Source of the DNA: Candidatus Parabacteroides intestinigallinarum
GTDB lineage: Bacteria; Bacteroidota; Bacteroidia; Bacteroidales; Tannerellaceae
Direction: 5' to 3'
DNA length: 57,383 nucleotides
NCBI GenBank assembly: GCA_019114945.1
Contig: DXEN01000032.1
Location: 1-57,383, forward strand
The notes under the pieces are model-generated. The model did not search any database. It was not told where the DNA came from and saw only the letters and a list, made by a program, of their open reading frames with translations. Both the position numbers and the translations under genes were made by a program. The stretch's first letter is position 1; every line of letters starts with the position of its first letter. Shown here one piece after another: positions 43,531 to 52,725 of the stretch.

Positions 43531-46500
43531 ATGAAACTAGATAGATTTATTAACCGTCCGGTATTATCAACCGTAATTTCCGTCTTGTTGGTAATCTTGG
43601 GTATTATCGGCTTGGCGACGTTGCCTATTACCCAATATCCGGACATCGCGCCGCCTACGATTTCGGTGAGCGCGACCTATACGGGCGCGAACGCGCAGGC
43701 CGTATTGAATTCCGTGATCTCTCCGTTGGAGGACCAGATCAACGGTGTGGAGAACATGATGTATATGCAGTCCACCGCTACCAATAACGGATCGGCGCAT
43801 ATCACGGTTTACTTCAACCAAGGTACCGATCCGGATATGGCGCAGGTCAACGTGCAGAACCGTGTGACGCAAGCGCAGGGTTTGTTGCCGGCCGAGGTAA
43901 CGCAAGTCGGTGTGACGACTTACAAACGCCAGACATCCATGTTGATGGTGTTTTCTATTTATGATAAGGAAGATAAGTATAATATCGAGTTTTTGGAGAA
44001 CTATGCGAGTATCAACTTGATTCCGGAAATCAAGCGTGTGAAGGGTGTCGGCGACGCGAACGTGATGGGTACCGATTACTCCATGCGTATTTGGTTGAAG
44101 CCGGACGTGATGGCGCAATATAAGTTGAACCCGAGCGATATATCGGGCGTATTGGCCGAGCAGAACATCGAGGCGGCCCCGGGACAGTTTGGTGAGCGTG
44201 GTAATCAGTCGTTCCAGTATACGATTCGTTATAAAGGACGTTTGTCTTCGGAGACGGAATTCGAGAATATTGTCGTGAAGGCGCTCCCGAATGGCGAGGT
44301 TCTTCGTTTGGGCGACGTGGCCGATTTGGAGTTGGGTCGTTTGACGTATAACTTTAATAATACGGTGAACGGTCATAAGGCCGTGTCTTGTATCGTTTAC
44401 CAGATGGCGGGTACGAACGCTACGGAAACGATTGAGAGTCTGGAGCAAGTGTTGGCGGAGTACGAGAAGAATTTGCCGGAGGGATTGGGTATCAATATCG
44501 CCCAAAGCGCGAACGACTTCTTGTTCGCTTCTATCCACGAGGTGATCAAGACCTTGATCGAGGCCTTTATCTTGGTGTTCGTCGTGGTATATGTGTTCTT
44601 ACAGGATATGCGTTCGACGTTGATTCCGGCGATCGCGATCCCGGTGGCGTTGATCGCTACTTTCTTCGCGTTGAAAATTATAGGCTTTAGCTTGAACCTG
44701 TTGACCCTTTCGGCTATGGTGCTCGCCATCGCGATCGTGGTCGACGATGCGATAGTCGTCGTGGAGGGAGTCCACGCTAAATTGGATCAAGGCTATAAGT
44801 CGACCCGACAAGCCGCAATCGACGCGATGAGTGAACTGGGTGGCGCTATCGTGTCCATTACGTTGGTCATGATGTCCGTGTTTATCCCCGTTAGTTTTAT
44901 GTCCGGAACGGCGGGTACGTTCTACCAGCAGTTCGGTTTGACGATGGCGTTCGCGATTGGTTTCTCCGCTATTAACGCCTTGACGTTGTCGCCGGCGTTG
45001 TGTGCGATGTTCCTGAAGCCGCATGTGAAAGAGGGCGAGGAGGTTCCGCCGTTGAAAGAGCGTGTCGGGACCGCCATGAGGGAATCCCGCCGCATCATGA
45101 TCCGTCGGTATAGCGACGCTATCGGCCGGTTGTTGCATCCGGGTATTACGATCCTGTTTGTCGTAGTCGCGATCTTGGGTATGATTTTCGGATTCTTCAA
45201 TTTCGGGGAACATCCGTTCCTGACAATCGTGTTCGCCATCATCAGTGTCTTGGCGTTCTTCGGTATGACGACCGATAAGTTCAAGAAATCGTTCAACGCT
45301 TCGTACGATTCCATCTTGAATCGCTATAAGAACCAGGTTCTTTTCTTTATCCAGAAGAAAGTGGTTTCCTTCGGTTTGGTGATCGCTTCTATCGTGTTGT
45401 TGATCTTCTTCATGAATACGACCCCGACCGGTATGGTGCCGAACGAGGATACGGGTACGATCATGGGTGCCGTGACGTTGCCGCCGGGAACTTCCCAGGA
45501 ACGTGCCCGTGAGGTATTGGCGCAAGTAGATAGCTTGATTGGAGCGGATCCGGCTGTGGAATCACGTACCGTCATTTCCGGATTTAGTTTCATCGGTAGC
45601 GGTCAGGGACCTTCTTACGGTTCTATCATTATTAAGTTGAAGGACTGGGAGGAGCGTTCGATGACGCAGAGTTCGGATATTGTCGTCGCTACCTTGTTCA
45701 TGCGTTCGCAGAAGTTGTTCAAGGATGCGCAGGTGTTGTTCTTTGCGCCGCCTATGATTCCGGGTTACTCCATCTCCACGGATATCGAGTTGAACATGCA
45801 GGATAAGACCGGTGGTAGCTTGGATCGTTTCTTTGAGGTCGTAAATGCGTATAACGCGGCGTTGGAGGAGCGTCCGGAGATTAACTCGGCGCGTACGAAC
45901 TTCAACCCGAGTTTCCCGCAATACCAGATTGATATCGACGCCGCGGCTTGTAAGAAAGCGGGGATTAGTCCGAGCGATATCTTGACGACGATGCAAGGTT
46001 ATTTTGGTGGTATCTATGCCTCCAACTTCAACAGCTTCGGTAAAATGTACCGTGTAATGATCCAGGCGGAGCCGGACGCAACCAAGAACCTGGAGTCGTT
46101 GAATCGTATCAAGGTGCGCGGTAGCGATGGCGAGATGGCCCCGATTTCCCAGTTCGCTTCCTTTAAGAAGATTTACGGACCGGATGTCATCAGCCGTTTC
46201 AACTTGTACACCTCTATCCAGGTGATGGTTTCTCCGGCGGCCGGTTATACTTCCGGTCAGGCGCTGAAGGCGATCGAGGAGGTGGCGAACCAAAGCTTGC
46301 CGGCTGGTTTCGATTATGAGTTGGGTGGTATGGCGCGTGAGGAGGCGCAGACAACCAACACGACGGGTATTATCTTCGTGCTTTGTTTGGTCTTCGTTTA
46401 CTTGTTGTTGAGCGCACAGTACGAGAGTTATCTGTTGCCGTTCGCCGTGTTGCTTTCCATTCCGTTCGGTTTGCTCGGAAGCTTCTTGTTCGTGAACGGT

Positions 46501-46977
46501 ATGAACTCGTTGGGTAGCATCCCGGCTTTGAAGATGATCATGGGTTCTATGTCCAATGATATTTATATGCAGATTGCCTTGATCATGTTGATGGGTCTGT
46601 TGGCGAAGAACGCGATCTTGATTGTTGAGTTCGCTCTCGACCGTCGTAAGATGGGTATGAGTTTGACGTGGGCGGCAGTCTTGGGTGCCGGCGCTCGTTT
46701 GCGTCCTATCTTGATGACCTCATTGGCGATGATTATCGGTTTGCTTCCGTTGATGTTCGCTTTCGGTGTAGGTGCCCATGGTAACCGTACGTTGGGAGCT
46801 TCCGCTATCGGAGGTATGTTGATTGGTATGATTTGCCAGATATTTATCGTGCCGGTGTTGTTCGTGGTATTCCAGTATATCCAAGAACGGTTCAAGCCGA
46901 TCGAATGGGAGGATCTGGACAATAGCGATATGAATACGGAAATAGAACAATATGCACAAACTCCAATTAAAGAATGA
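43531..46977 (+). CDS. RND efflux permease (HAE1/AcrB type) with extra transmembrane hairpin
   Basis: 1148 residues; AcrB is 1049. N-terminus FINRPVLSTVISVLLVILG is typical. Proton-relay residues are present: VDDAIVVVE in TM4 (near 403-412) and the Lys in GLLAKNAILIVEF in TM10. The extra length is mainly between TM6 and TM7: two added hydrophobic stretches, GITILFVVVAILGMIFGFF (about 538-556) and FLTIVFAIISVLAFFGM (about 564-580), before the normal TM7. It works as a trimer driven by the proton gradient. The stop overlaps the channel gene by 4 bases. Confidence 0.95.
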   Translation: MKLDRFINRPVLSTVISVLLVILGIIGLATLPITQYPDIAPPTISVSATYTGANAQAVLNSVISPLEDQINGVENMMYMQSTATNNGSAHITVYFNQGTDPDMAQVNVQNRVTQAQGLLPAEVTQVGVTTYKRQTSMLMVFSIYDKEDKYNIEFLENYASINLIPEIKRVKGVGDANVMGTDYSMRIWLKPDVMAQYKLNPSDISGVLAEQNIEAAPGQFGERGNQSFQYTIRYKGRLSSETEFENIVVKALPNGEVLRLGDVADLELGRLTYNFNNTVNGHKAVSCIVYQMAGTNATETIESLEQVLAEYEKNLPEGLGINIAQSANDFLFASIHEVIKTLIEAFILVFVVVYVFLQDMRSTLIPAIAIPVALIATFFALKIIGFSLNLLTLSAMVLAIAIVVDDAIVVVEGVHAKLDQGYKSTRQAAIDAMSELGGAIVSITLVMMSVFIPVSFMSGTAGTFYQQFGLTMAFAIGFSAINALTLSPALCAMFLKPHVKEGEEVPPLKERVGTAMRESRRIMIRRYSDAIGRLLHPGITILFVVVAILGMIFGFFNFGEHPFLTIVFAIISVLAFFGMTTDKFKKSFNASYDSILNRYKNQVLFFIQKKVVSFGLVIASIVLLIFFMNTTPTGMVPNEDTGTIMGAVTLPPGTSQERAREVLAQVDSLIGADPAVESRTVISGFSFIGSGQGPSYGSIIIKLKDWEERSMTQSSDIVVATLFMRSQKLFKDAQVLFFAPPMIPGYSISTDIELNMQDKTGGSLDRFFEVVNAYNAALEERPEINSARTNFNPSFPQYQIDIDAAACKKAGISPSDILTTMQGYFGGIYASNFNSFGKMYRVMIQAEPDATKNLESLNRIKVRGSDGEMAPISQFASFKKIYGPDVISRFNLYTSIQVMVSPAAGYTSGQALKAIEEVANQSLPAGFDYELGGMAREEAQTTNTTGIIFVLCLVFVYLLLSAQYESYLLPFAVLLSIPFGLLGSFLFVNGMNSLGSIPALKMIMGSMSNDIYMQIALIMLMGLLAKNAILIVEFALDRRKMGMSLTWAAVLGAGARLRPILMTSLAMIIGLLPLMFAFGVGAHGNRTLGASAIGGMLIGMICQIFIVPVLFVVFQYIQERFKPIEWEDLDNSDMNTEIEQYAQTPIKE

Positions 46978-48368
46978 TGATGAGGATGAAAAAGAATATA
47001 ATATATGTAATGTGCGCGACCGCTCTTTTGAGCAGTTGCCACATTTACAAAGCGTATGATCGGCCGGAGGAGATAACCGCCGATGGCATTTATCGGGATC
47101 CGGTCTCGGTGGTCGACACATTGGCTGTGACGGATACGACGAATATGGGTAACTTGCCGTGGCAGGATATTTTCCGTGATTCGAAGTTGCAGGCGCTGAT
47201 TGAGGAGGGACTGGCGAACAACGTGGATATGCAAGCCGCTATCTTGCGTGTGGAGGAGGCGAAAGTGCTGTTGACATCCGCGCGTTTGGCGTTCTTGCCT
47301 TCGATAAATTTCAATCCCCAGGGGACGATTACGACAATGGGCGATAATGAATGGGCTAAAGCATATTCAACGCCATTGTCCGCCAGCTGGGAGGTGGATT
47401 TGTTTGGGAAGTTATTGAATGCGAGCCGTTCGCAAAAGACAGCTTATTTGCAGAGCGAGTTCTCGCGGCAGGCGGTTCGTTCGCAGATTATCTGTGGTGT
47501 CGCCAATTTGTATTACACGTTGCTGATGTTGGACCGTCAGGTCGAGATCACGGCGGAGAACGTGGACATCAACAAGGAGAACGTCCGTGCGATGGAGGCG
47601 ATGAAAGAGGCGGGCATGACGACCGAGGCGGCCGTGGCGCAGAGCCGCGCCGTTTACCATCAGGTGGAGGCTTCGCTAATCGATTTGAAACGGCAGGTAC
47701 GCGAGACTGAGAATGCGTTAGCGGTCTTATTGGCGAAAGCGCCCCAGACGATCGATCGCGGTACTTTAGACGAGCAAGTCTTCCCCGAGGATTTGACGAC
47801 AGGGGTTCCTTTGCAACTTTTGGAGAATCGTCCGGACGTGAAGATCGCGGAGATGACGCTTGCCAGCGCTTATTATACGACCAACCAGGCTCGTGCCGCA
47901 TTTTATCCGGGATTGAATATCACGGCGACCGCGGGTTGGACGAATGGTTCGGGCATACAAGTCGCCAACCCGGGGGAGTTCATGTTCCAGGCGTTGGCCT
48001 CGTTGGCGCAGCCCATCTTTAATAATGGGAAGTTGATCGCCAACTTGAAGGTGTCGAAGGCCGAGGAAGAGATCGCTCGGATGAACTATCAACAGACGAT
48101 CCTTGAGGCTGGCCAGGAGGTGAGTGATGCCTTGCATTTGTATGACGCGACGAATCGGCGCTTGATGCAGGATAAGCAGCAGGTCGAGCAATTAGAGAAG
48201 GCTTCCGCTTATACGAAAGATTTGTTCCAAAGTGGCGATGCTTCTTATTTGGAAGTGCTGACCGCTCAGCAAAGTTTGTTAAGCGCTCAGCTAACAGAGG
48301 TTTCCGATAACGTGCAACGGATGCAGGCGGTAATTAGCTTGTATAGCGCGTTAGGTGGTGGTAGATAA
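46974..48368 (+). CDS. Outer-membrane efflux channel lipoprotein (OprM/NodT type)
   Basis: 464 residues. The signal ends LLSSC with Cys22. Two OEP repeats follow (about 60-255 and 270-460), with the usual coiled-coil helices and PLQLLENRPDVKIAEM (about 275-290), a family signature. It trimerises into an outer-membrane tunnel. The start ATG overlaps the permease stop; several ATGs run in a row, so the exact start may be 3 or 6 bases later. Confidence 0.95.
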   Translation: MMMRMKKNIIYVMCATALLSSCHIYKAYDRPEEITADGIYRDPVSVVDTLAVTDTTNMGNLPWQDIFRDSKLQALIEEGLANNVDMQAAILRVEEAKVLLTSARLAFLPSINFNPQGTITTMGDNEWAKAYSTPLSASWEVDLFGKLLNASRSQKTAYLQSEFSRQAVRSQIICGVANLYYTLLMLDRQVEITAENVDINKENVRAMEAMKEAGMTTEAAVAQSRAVYHQVEASLIDLKRQVRETENALAVLLAKAPQTIDRGTLDEQVFPEDLTTGVPLQLLENRPDVKIAEMTLASAYYTTNQARAAFYPGLNITATAGWTNGSGIQVANPGEFMFQALASLAQPIFNNGKLIANLKVSKAEEEIARMNYQQTILEAGQEVSDALHLYDATNRRLMQDKQQVEQLEKASAYTKDLFQSGDASYLEVLTAQQSLLSAQLTEVSDNVQRMQAVISLYSALGGGR

Positions 48369-48387
48369 TAACTTTAATAGGAATACT

Positions 48388-49155
48388 ATGATTAGTCCAT
48401 TAGCTTATGTAGATCCAGGAGCGAAGATTGGAAAGAACGTGACCGTTTATCCTTTCGCTTTTATTGATAAGAATGTTGAGATTGGCGATGATTGCGTGAT
48501 TATGCCTTATGCGAGCGTGATGAGCGGTACGCGGATGGGGCGAGGCAATCGGGTGTTTCAGAATGCGGTTCTGGGAGCCGAGCCTCAAGATTTCAAATAT
48601 AAAGGCGACGATACGTTGCTGGTGATTGGCGATAATAACGTGATTCGTGAGAATGTCGTGATCAACCGTGCGACGTTCGCGGACGGAAAGACAGAGATCG
48701 GTAATGGGAACTTCCTCCATGAGGGGGTACATATCTCGCATGATACGAAAATAGGTAGCCATTGTGTGTTGGGGTATGGAAGTAAGTTGTCGGGCAATTG
48801 TCTGTTGGAGGATTGCGTGATCTTTGGAGGAAATATCCTGATGAGCCAAGGCTGTCGTGTGGGGTGCTGGTCGATGGTTCAGACCGGTTGCCGGTTCCGC
48901 AAGGATATACCACCGTATATCGTGGCGGCGAAAGAACCGACTACTTATTATGGCATCAATGCGCATATTCTGGAGCATGAGGGGTATTCTGAGAAGGTCG
49001 TAAAGCATATGAGCCACGCTTACCGCATCATTTATCAAGGCAATACCAGTATATTTGATGCCTTGTTGATGATTAAGGATCAGGTCCCGATGAGCGAGGA
49101 GATCCAGCACATTATTGATTTCGTGAATGCCTCGAAATTAGGAATTATTAAGTAA
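48388..49155 (+). CDS. LpxA-like UDP-N-acetylglucosamine acyltransferase, divergent
   Basis: 255 residues from the ATG at 48388 (MISPLAYVDPGAKIG); the frame extends upstream to 48355 inside the channel gene. It is a left-handed beta-helix of hexapeptide repeats plus a C-terminal helical domain. By alignment from memory to E. coli LpxA, catalytic His125 corresponds to His118 (HISHD), but His99, His144 and His160 are replaced (INRAT, GGNILMSQG, AKEPT). It lies 19 bases after the efflux channel gene, away from any lipid A cluster. It may be a second LpxA with altered substrate rather than the main lipid A enzyme. Confidence 0.82.
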   Translation: MISPLAYVDPGAKIGKNVTVYPFAFIDKNVEIGDDCVIMPYASVMSGTRMGRGNRVFQNAVLGAEPQDFKYKGDDTLLVIGDNNVIRENVVINRATFADGKTEIGNGNFLHEGVHISHDTKIGSHCVLGYGSKLSGNCLLEDCVIFGGNILMSQGCRVGCWSMVQTGCRFRKDIPPYIVAAKEPTTYYGINAHILEHEGYSEKVVKHMSHAYRIIYQGNTSIFDALLMIKDQVPMSEEIQHIIDFVNASKLGIIK

Positions 49156-49185
49156 GTAATAAGAGGTACAATCGTTTTATCAGCG

Positions 49186-49223
49186 AGCCGGAAGCGAGAG
49201 TGATTGAGCTTCCGGCTTTTTTT
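49186..49223 (+). terminator. Intrinsic terminator after the RND/LpxA operon
   Basis: AGCCGGAAGC (49186-49195) pairs perfectly with GCTTCCGGCT (49208-49217) and is followed by seven T residues. It closes the RND operon including the LpxA-like gene. Confidence 0.85.
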
Positions 49224-49224
49224 G

Positions 49225-49232
49225 TATCTTTA
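49225..49232 (+). promoter_or_regulatory. -7 promoter element of the ABC-F gene
   Basis: TATCTTTA lies 32 bases before the ATG, directly after the terminator T-run. Confidence 0.5.
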
Positions 49233-49264
49233 CGCTTTCTTGATATTGTAAATATAGATAAGTG

Positions 49265-50902
49265 ATGGTATCTGTAGATGGATTGACGGTGGAGTTTGGT
49301 GGTACGACATTATTCGCTGATGTCTCGTTCGTGATTAACGAGAAGGATCGTATCGCTTTGATGGGAAAGAATGGAGCGGGAAAATCGACTTTGCTGAAAA
49401 TCTTGGCGGGTTTGCGTGAGCCGACGCGTGGGACGGTTTCTGTTCCGCGGGATGTCGTGATCGCTTATTTGCCTCAGCATTTAATGACAGAGGATGGGCG
49501 TACGGTGTTCGAGGAGGCCGCTCAAGCTTTCGCCCCTTTGCATGCGATGGAGGAGGAGATAGAGGCGTTGAATCGGGAATTGGAGGTACGATCGGATTAC
49601 GATTCGGACAGTTATATGGCATTGATCGAGCGGGTTTCCGCTTTGAGCGAGAAGTTCTACTCTATTGAGAGTGTCAACTATGAGGCTGCCGTAGAGAAAA
49701 CCTTACGAGGTTTGGGGTTCGAGCGTGAGGATTTCCCGCGTCCGACAAGCGACTTCAGCGGAGGTTGGCGAATGCGTATTGAGTTGGCGAAATTGTTATT
49801 GCGGAAGCCGGATGTGCTTTTGTTAGATGAACCGACTAATCATTTGGATATTGAGTCGATACAGTGGTTGGAGGATTTCTTGATTGAGAGTGGTCAGGCC
49901 GTGGTCGTGATTAGTCACGATCGGGCATTTGTCGATCATATCACTACCCGCACGATCGAGGTGACGATGGGACGTATTTATGATTACAAGGTGAATTACA
50001 GTTCGTATTTGCGTTTGCGACAAGAACGGCGGGAGCAACAGCGAAAAGCATACGAGGAACAACGAAAAATGATTGCCGAGACCAAGGAGTTTATCGAGCG
50101 TTTTAAAGGAACTTATTCCAAAACCTTGCAGGTACAGAGCCGGGTGAAGATGCTTGAAAAGTTGAAACTCGTGGAGGTCGATGAGGAGGATACCTCGGCT
50201 TTGCGTCTCCGTTTTCCGCCTTCACCTCGTTCCGGTTCATATCCGGTGGTGATCGAGGGCGTGTCGAAAACGTATGGCGATCACGTGGTATTCCGGAACG
50301 TGAATCTGACGATTGAGCGAGGTGATAAGATCGCGTTCGTCGGACGGAACGGCGAAGGTAAGTCGACATTGGTAAAATGTATCATGAATGAGATTGCTTA
50401 TGAGGGAACATTGACTTTGGGCCATAATGTGATGATTGGCTATTTCGCTCAAAACCAAGCTTCCTTGTTGGATGAGAACTTGACGGTGTTCCAGACAATC
50501 GACGATATTGCGCGGGGGGAGATCCGCGAGAGAATGAAGGATTTATTAGGGGCGTTCATGTTTGGAGGTGAGAACTCAGCGAAGAAAGTAAAACAGCTTT
50601 CCGGGGGCGAGCGTACCCGATTGGCGATACTTCGGTTGTTGTTGGAGCCGATTAATCTTTTGATTCTCGACGAGCCTACGAATCATCTGGATATGCGGAC
50701 GAAGGATGTATTGAAGCAGGCGTTGGTGGATTTCGATGGAACGCTGATTGTTGTTTCGCATGACCGTGATTTTTTGGATGGACTGGTCACCAAGGTTTAT
50801 GAGTTTGGGCATCAGCGGGTAGTCGAGCATCTGGAAGACATTCGTGCTTTCATGCGGCGTAAGAAAATGGAGAGTTTGCGGGAGATTGAGCGGAAGAGCT
50901 AA
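49265..50902 (+). CDS. ABC-F family ATPase
   Basis: 545 residues from ATG 49265 (a GTG three bases earlier is possible). Two ABC domains: Walker A MGKNGAGKST (about 34-43) with signature FSGGWRMR (about 164) and DEPTNHLDIES; second Walker A VGRNGEGKST (about 360-369) with LSGGERTRL and DEPTNHLDM. The domains are joined by the charged P-site tRNA-interaction linker (about 250-310). There is no membrane domain, so it acts on the ribosome or in translation. It is one of the housekeeping ABC-F classes (Uup/YdiF-like), not clearly a resistance type. Confidence 0.93.
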   Translation: MVSVDGLTVEFGGTTLFADVSFVINEKDRIALMGKNGAGKSTLLKILAGLREPTRGTVSVPRDVVIAYLPQHLMTEDGRTVFEEAAQAFAPLHAMEEEIEALNRELEVRSDYDSDSYMALIERVSALSEKFYSIESVNYEAAVEKTLRGLGFEREDFPRPTSDFSGGWRMRIELAKLLLRKPDVLLLDEPTNHLDIESIQWLEDFLIESGQAVVVISHDRAFVDHITTRTIEVTMGRIYDYKVNYSSYLRLRQERREQQRKAYEEQRKMIAETKEFIERFKGTYSKTLQVQSRVKMLEKLKLVEVDEEDTSALRLRFPPSPRSGSYPVVIEGVSKTYGDHVVFRNVNLTIERGDKIAFVGRNGEGKSTLVKCIMNEIAYEGTLTLGHNVMIGYFAQNQASLLDENLTVFQTIDDIARGEIRERMKDLLGAFMFGGENSAKKVKQLSGGERTRLAILRLLLEPINLLILDEPTNHLDMRTKDVLKQALVDFDGTLIVVSHDRDFLDGLVTKVYEFGHQRVVEHLEDIRAFMRRKKMESLREIERKS

Positions 50903-50957
50903 AAAATAATAGAACATGTAAAGGGAACGACTATATGGTTATTCGGGAACTATTCCG

Positions 50958-50965
50958 TATTTTCG
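50958..50965 (+). promoter_or_regulatory. -7 promoter element of the TRIC-family gene
   Basis: TATTTTCG lies 13 bases before the ATG. Confidence 0.45.
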
Positions 50966-50978
50966 CGCAAAAAACAAA

Positions 50979-51590
50979 ATGATAGATTTTATCACCTTTT
51001 GCGACTATACGGGTACTTTCGCGTTCGCCATAAGTGGTATACGATTGGCCTCGGCCAAACAATTTGATTGGTTTGGCGCATATGTGGTTGGTGTCGTGAC
51101 CGCGGTGGGAGGCGGGACTTTGCGGGATATATTGTTGAACGCTACACCTTTTTGGATGACGCAGTCCTCTTATTTGATTGTTTCCGCGTTGGCTCTATTA
51201 TTCGTACTTGTGTTCCGGAGATATGTCATTCATCTGAATAACACTTTTTTTATTTTCGATGCGATCGGTCTGGGCTTGTTTGTCGTGGTTGGGATTGATA
51301 AGACCTTGGAGTTCGGTTTCCCGATGTGGGTGGCGATCGTGATGGGTACGATCACGGGTTCGTTTGGTGGAATGTTGCGCGATATCTTGATTAACGAGGA
51401 GCCTCTGATTTTCCGGAAGGATATTTATGCGTTGGCGTGTGTTTTCGGAGGTTTAATTTATTATATATGCATGCAAACCGCGTTGTCGTTGGCGATGACG
51501 CAAGCTATTTCCGCTACGAGTGTGTTTATGGCTCGTGTGATAGCCGTAAGGTATCATATAAGTGTTCCGGTATTAAAAGGTGAGGAATAA
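50979..51590 (+). CDS. TRIC-family (UPF0126) cation channel protein
   Basis: 203 residues with seven hydrophobic helices and two related halves, each with a glycine-rich kinked motif: TAVGGGTLRDIL (about 41-52) and TGSFGGMLRDIL (about 127-138). This matches the prokaryotic trimeric intracellular cation channel family (UPF0126/YicG). Members form potassium-permeable trimers. The bacterial physiological role is not well established. Confidence 0.92.
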   Translation: MIDFITFCDYTGTFAFAISGIRLASAKQFDWFGAYVVGVVTAVGGGTLRDILLNATPFWMTQSSYLIVSALALLFVLVFRRYVIHLNNTFFIFDAIGLGLFVVVGIDKTLEFGFPMWVAIVMGTITGSFGGMLRDILINEEPLIFRKDIYALACVFGGLIYYICMQTALSLAMTQAISATSVFMARVIAVRYHISVPVLKGEE

Positions 51591-51612
51591 TTTCGTAAAT
51601 TCGCGTAATTGA

Positions 51613-52680
51613 ATGAACATGATAACACAGCAAGAGAATAAGGCATCCATCCTGTTGATTTATACGGGAGGTACGATTGGCATGATCGAGAATCCGGAGA
51701 CGGGAGTACTGGAATCGTTCAAGTTTCAGCACTTGAAGAGCAATATGCCTGAATTGAAGAAATTAGGATATGCGGTGGCTACGATGCAGTTCGATCCTCC
51801 GTTGGATTCGGCGGAGATGGGACCTGACTCGTGGATGAAAATCGTTAGGATTATCGCTGATAATTATCAGAAGTACGATGGCTTCGTGGTGCTGCATGGT
51901 ACGGATACGATGTCGTATACGGCATCGGCTTTGAGTTTTATGCTGGAGAATTTGAGCAAGCCGGTGATCTTGACAGGCTCGCAATTGCCTATCGGAATGT
52001 TGCGCACGGATGGAAAGGAAAATTTGATTACGGCGATCGAGATCGCCGCGGCGAAGGAGAATGGTCTTCCATTGGTGCCTGAGGTATGTGTGTTTTTTGA
52101 GAATGATTTGTTACGCGGGAATCGTACGAGCAAGATCAACGCGGATAATTTCAACGCGTTTCGTTCTTATAATTATCCGCCGTTGGCGCATGCTGGCATT
52201 TATATTAAGTATGATTTGCCGCAAGTATATCATCCGGCCTCGCGCAAGCCTTTGAAGCCGCATTACTTGTTGGATCGGAATATCGCTATCTTGAAATTGT
52301 TTCCGGGCATATCACCGCAGGTGGTAGAGAGCATCTTGAATATTCCTGGATTGAAAGGCGTAGTGATGGAGACATTTGGAAGTGGCAACGCTCCTTGTGA
52401 TGAGTGGTTCCTGAAAATGCTTCGGGAGGCTGTGGATCGAGGTATCGTGATCGTGAATGTCACTCAGTGTCGGGCGGGAAGTGTGGAGATGCATCGGTAT
52501 GAGACTGGGCATAAGTTGCTGGAAGCTGGTGTGATTAGTGGTTTCGATAGCACGACGGAGAGCGCCGTGACGAAACTGATGTTCTTGTTTGGGCATGGTT
52601 TGTCGCCCGAGGCGGTGAAGGAGCATATGAATTGCTCGTTGATCGGGGAGGTGACGATTCCCGAGACTTTCCGGCCTTGA
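51613..52680 (+). CDS. ansA: L-asparaginase (type I, AnsA-like)
   Basis: 355 residues, cytoplasmic (no signal). Hydrolyses asparagine to aspartate and ammonia. The first active-site Thr is in LIYTGGTIGMIE (about 15-26), the second in VVLHGTDTMSYTASAL (about 95-110) with TGSQLP and RTDGKENL (catalytic Lys) following. The length fits the type I enzyme. The -7-like TAAATTCG at 51596-51603 would put transcription start within a few bases of the ATG, so the mRNA might be nearly leaderless, or transcription comes from the upstream gene. Confidence 0.94.
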   Translation: MNMITQQENKASILLIYTGGTIGMIENPETGVLESFKFQHLKSNMPELKKLGYAVATMQFDPPLDSAEMGPDSWMKIVRIIADNYQKYDGFVVLHGTDTMSYTASALSFMLENLSKPVILTGSQLPIGMLRTDGKENLITAIEIAAAKENGLPLVPEVCVFFENDLLRGNRTSKINADNFNAFRSYNYPPLAHAGIYIKYDLPQVYHPASRKPLKPHYLLDRNIAILKLFPGISPQVVESILNIPGLKGVVMETFGSGNAPCDEWFLKMLREAVDRGIVIVNVTQCRAGSVEMHRYETGHKLLEAGVISGFDSTTESAVTKLMFLFGHGLSPEAVKEHMNCSLIGEVTIPETFRP

Positions 52681-52725
52681 TTATATGTGAAATAGCGAAA
52701 AAACAGTGTTGTGGAATAGGAGCGT

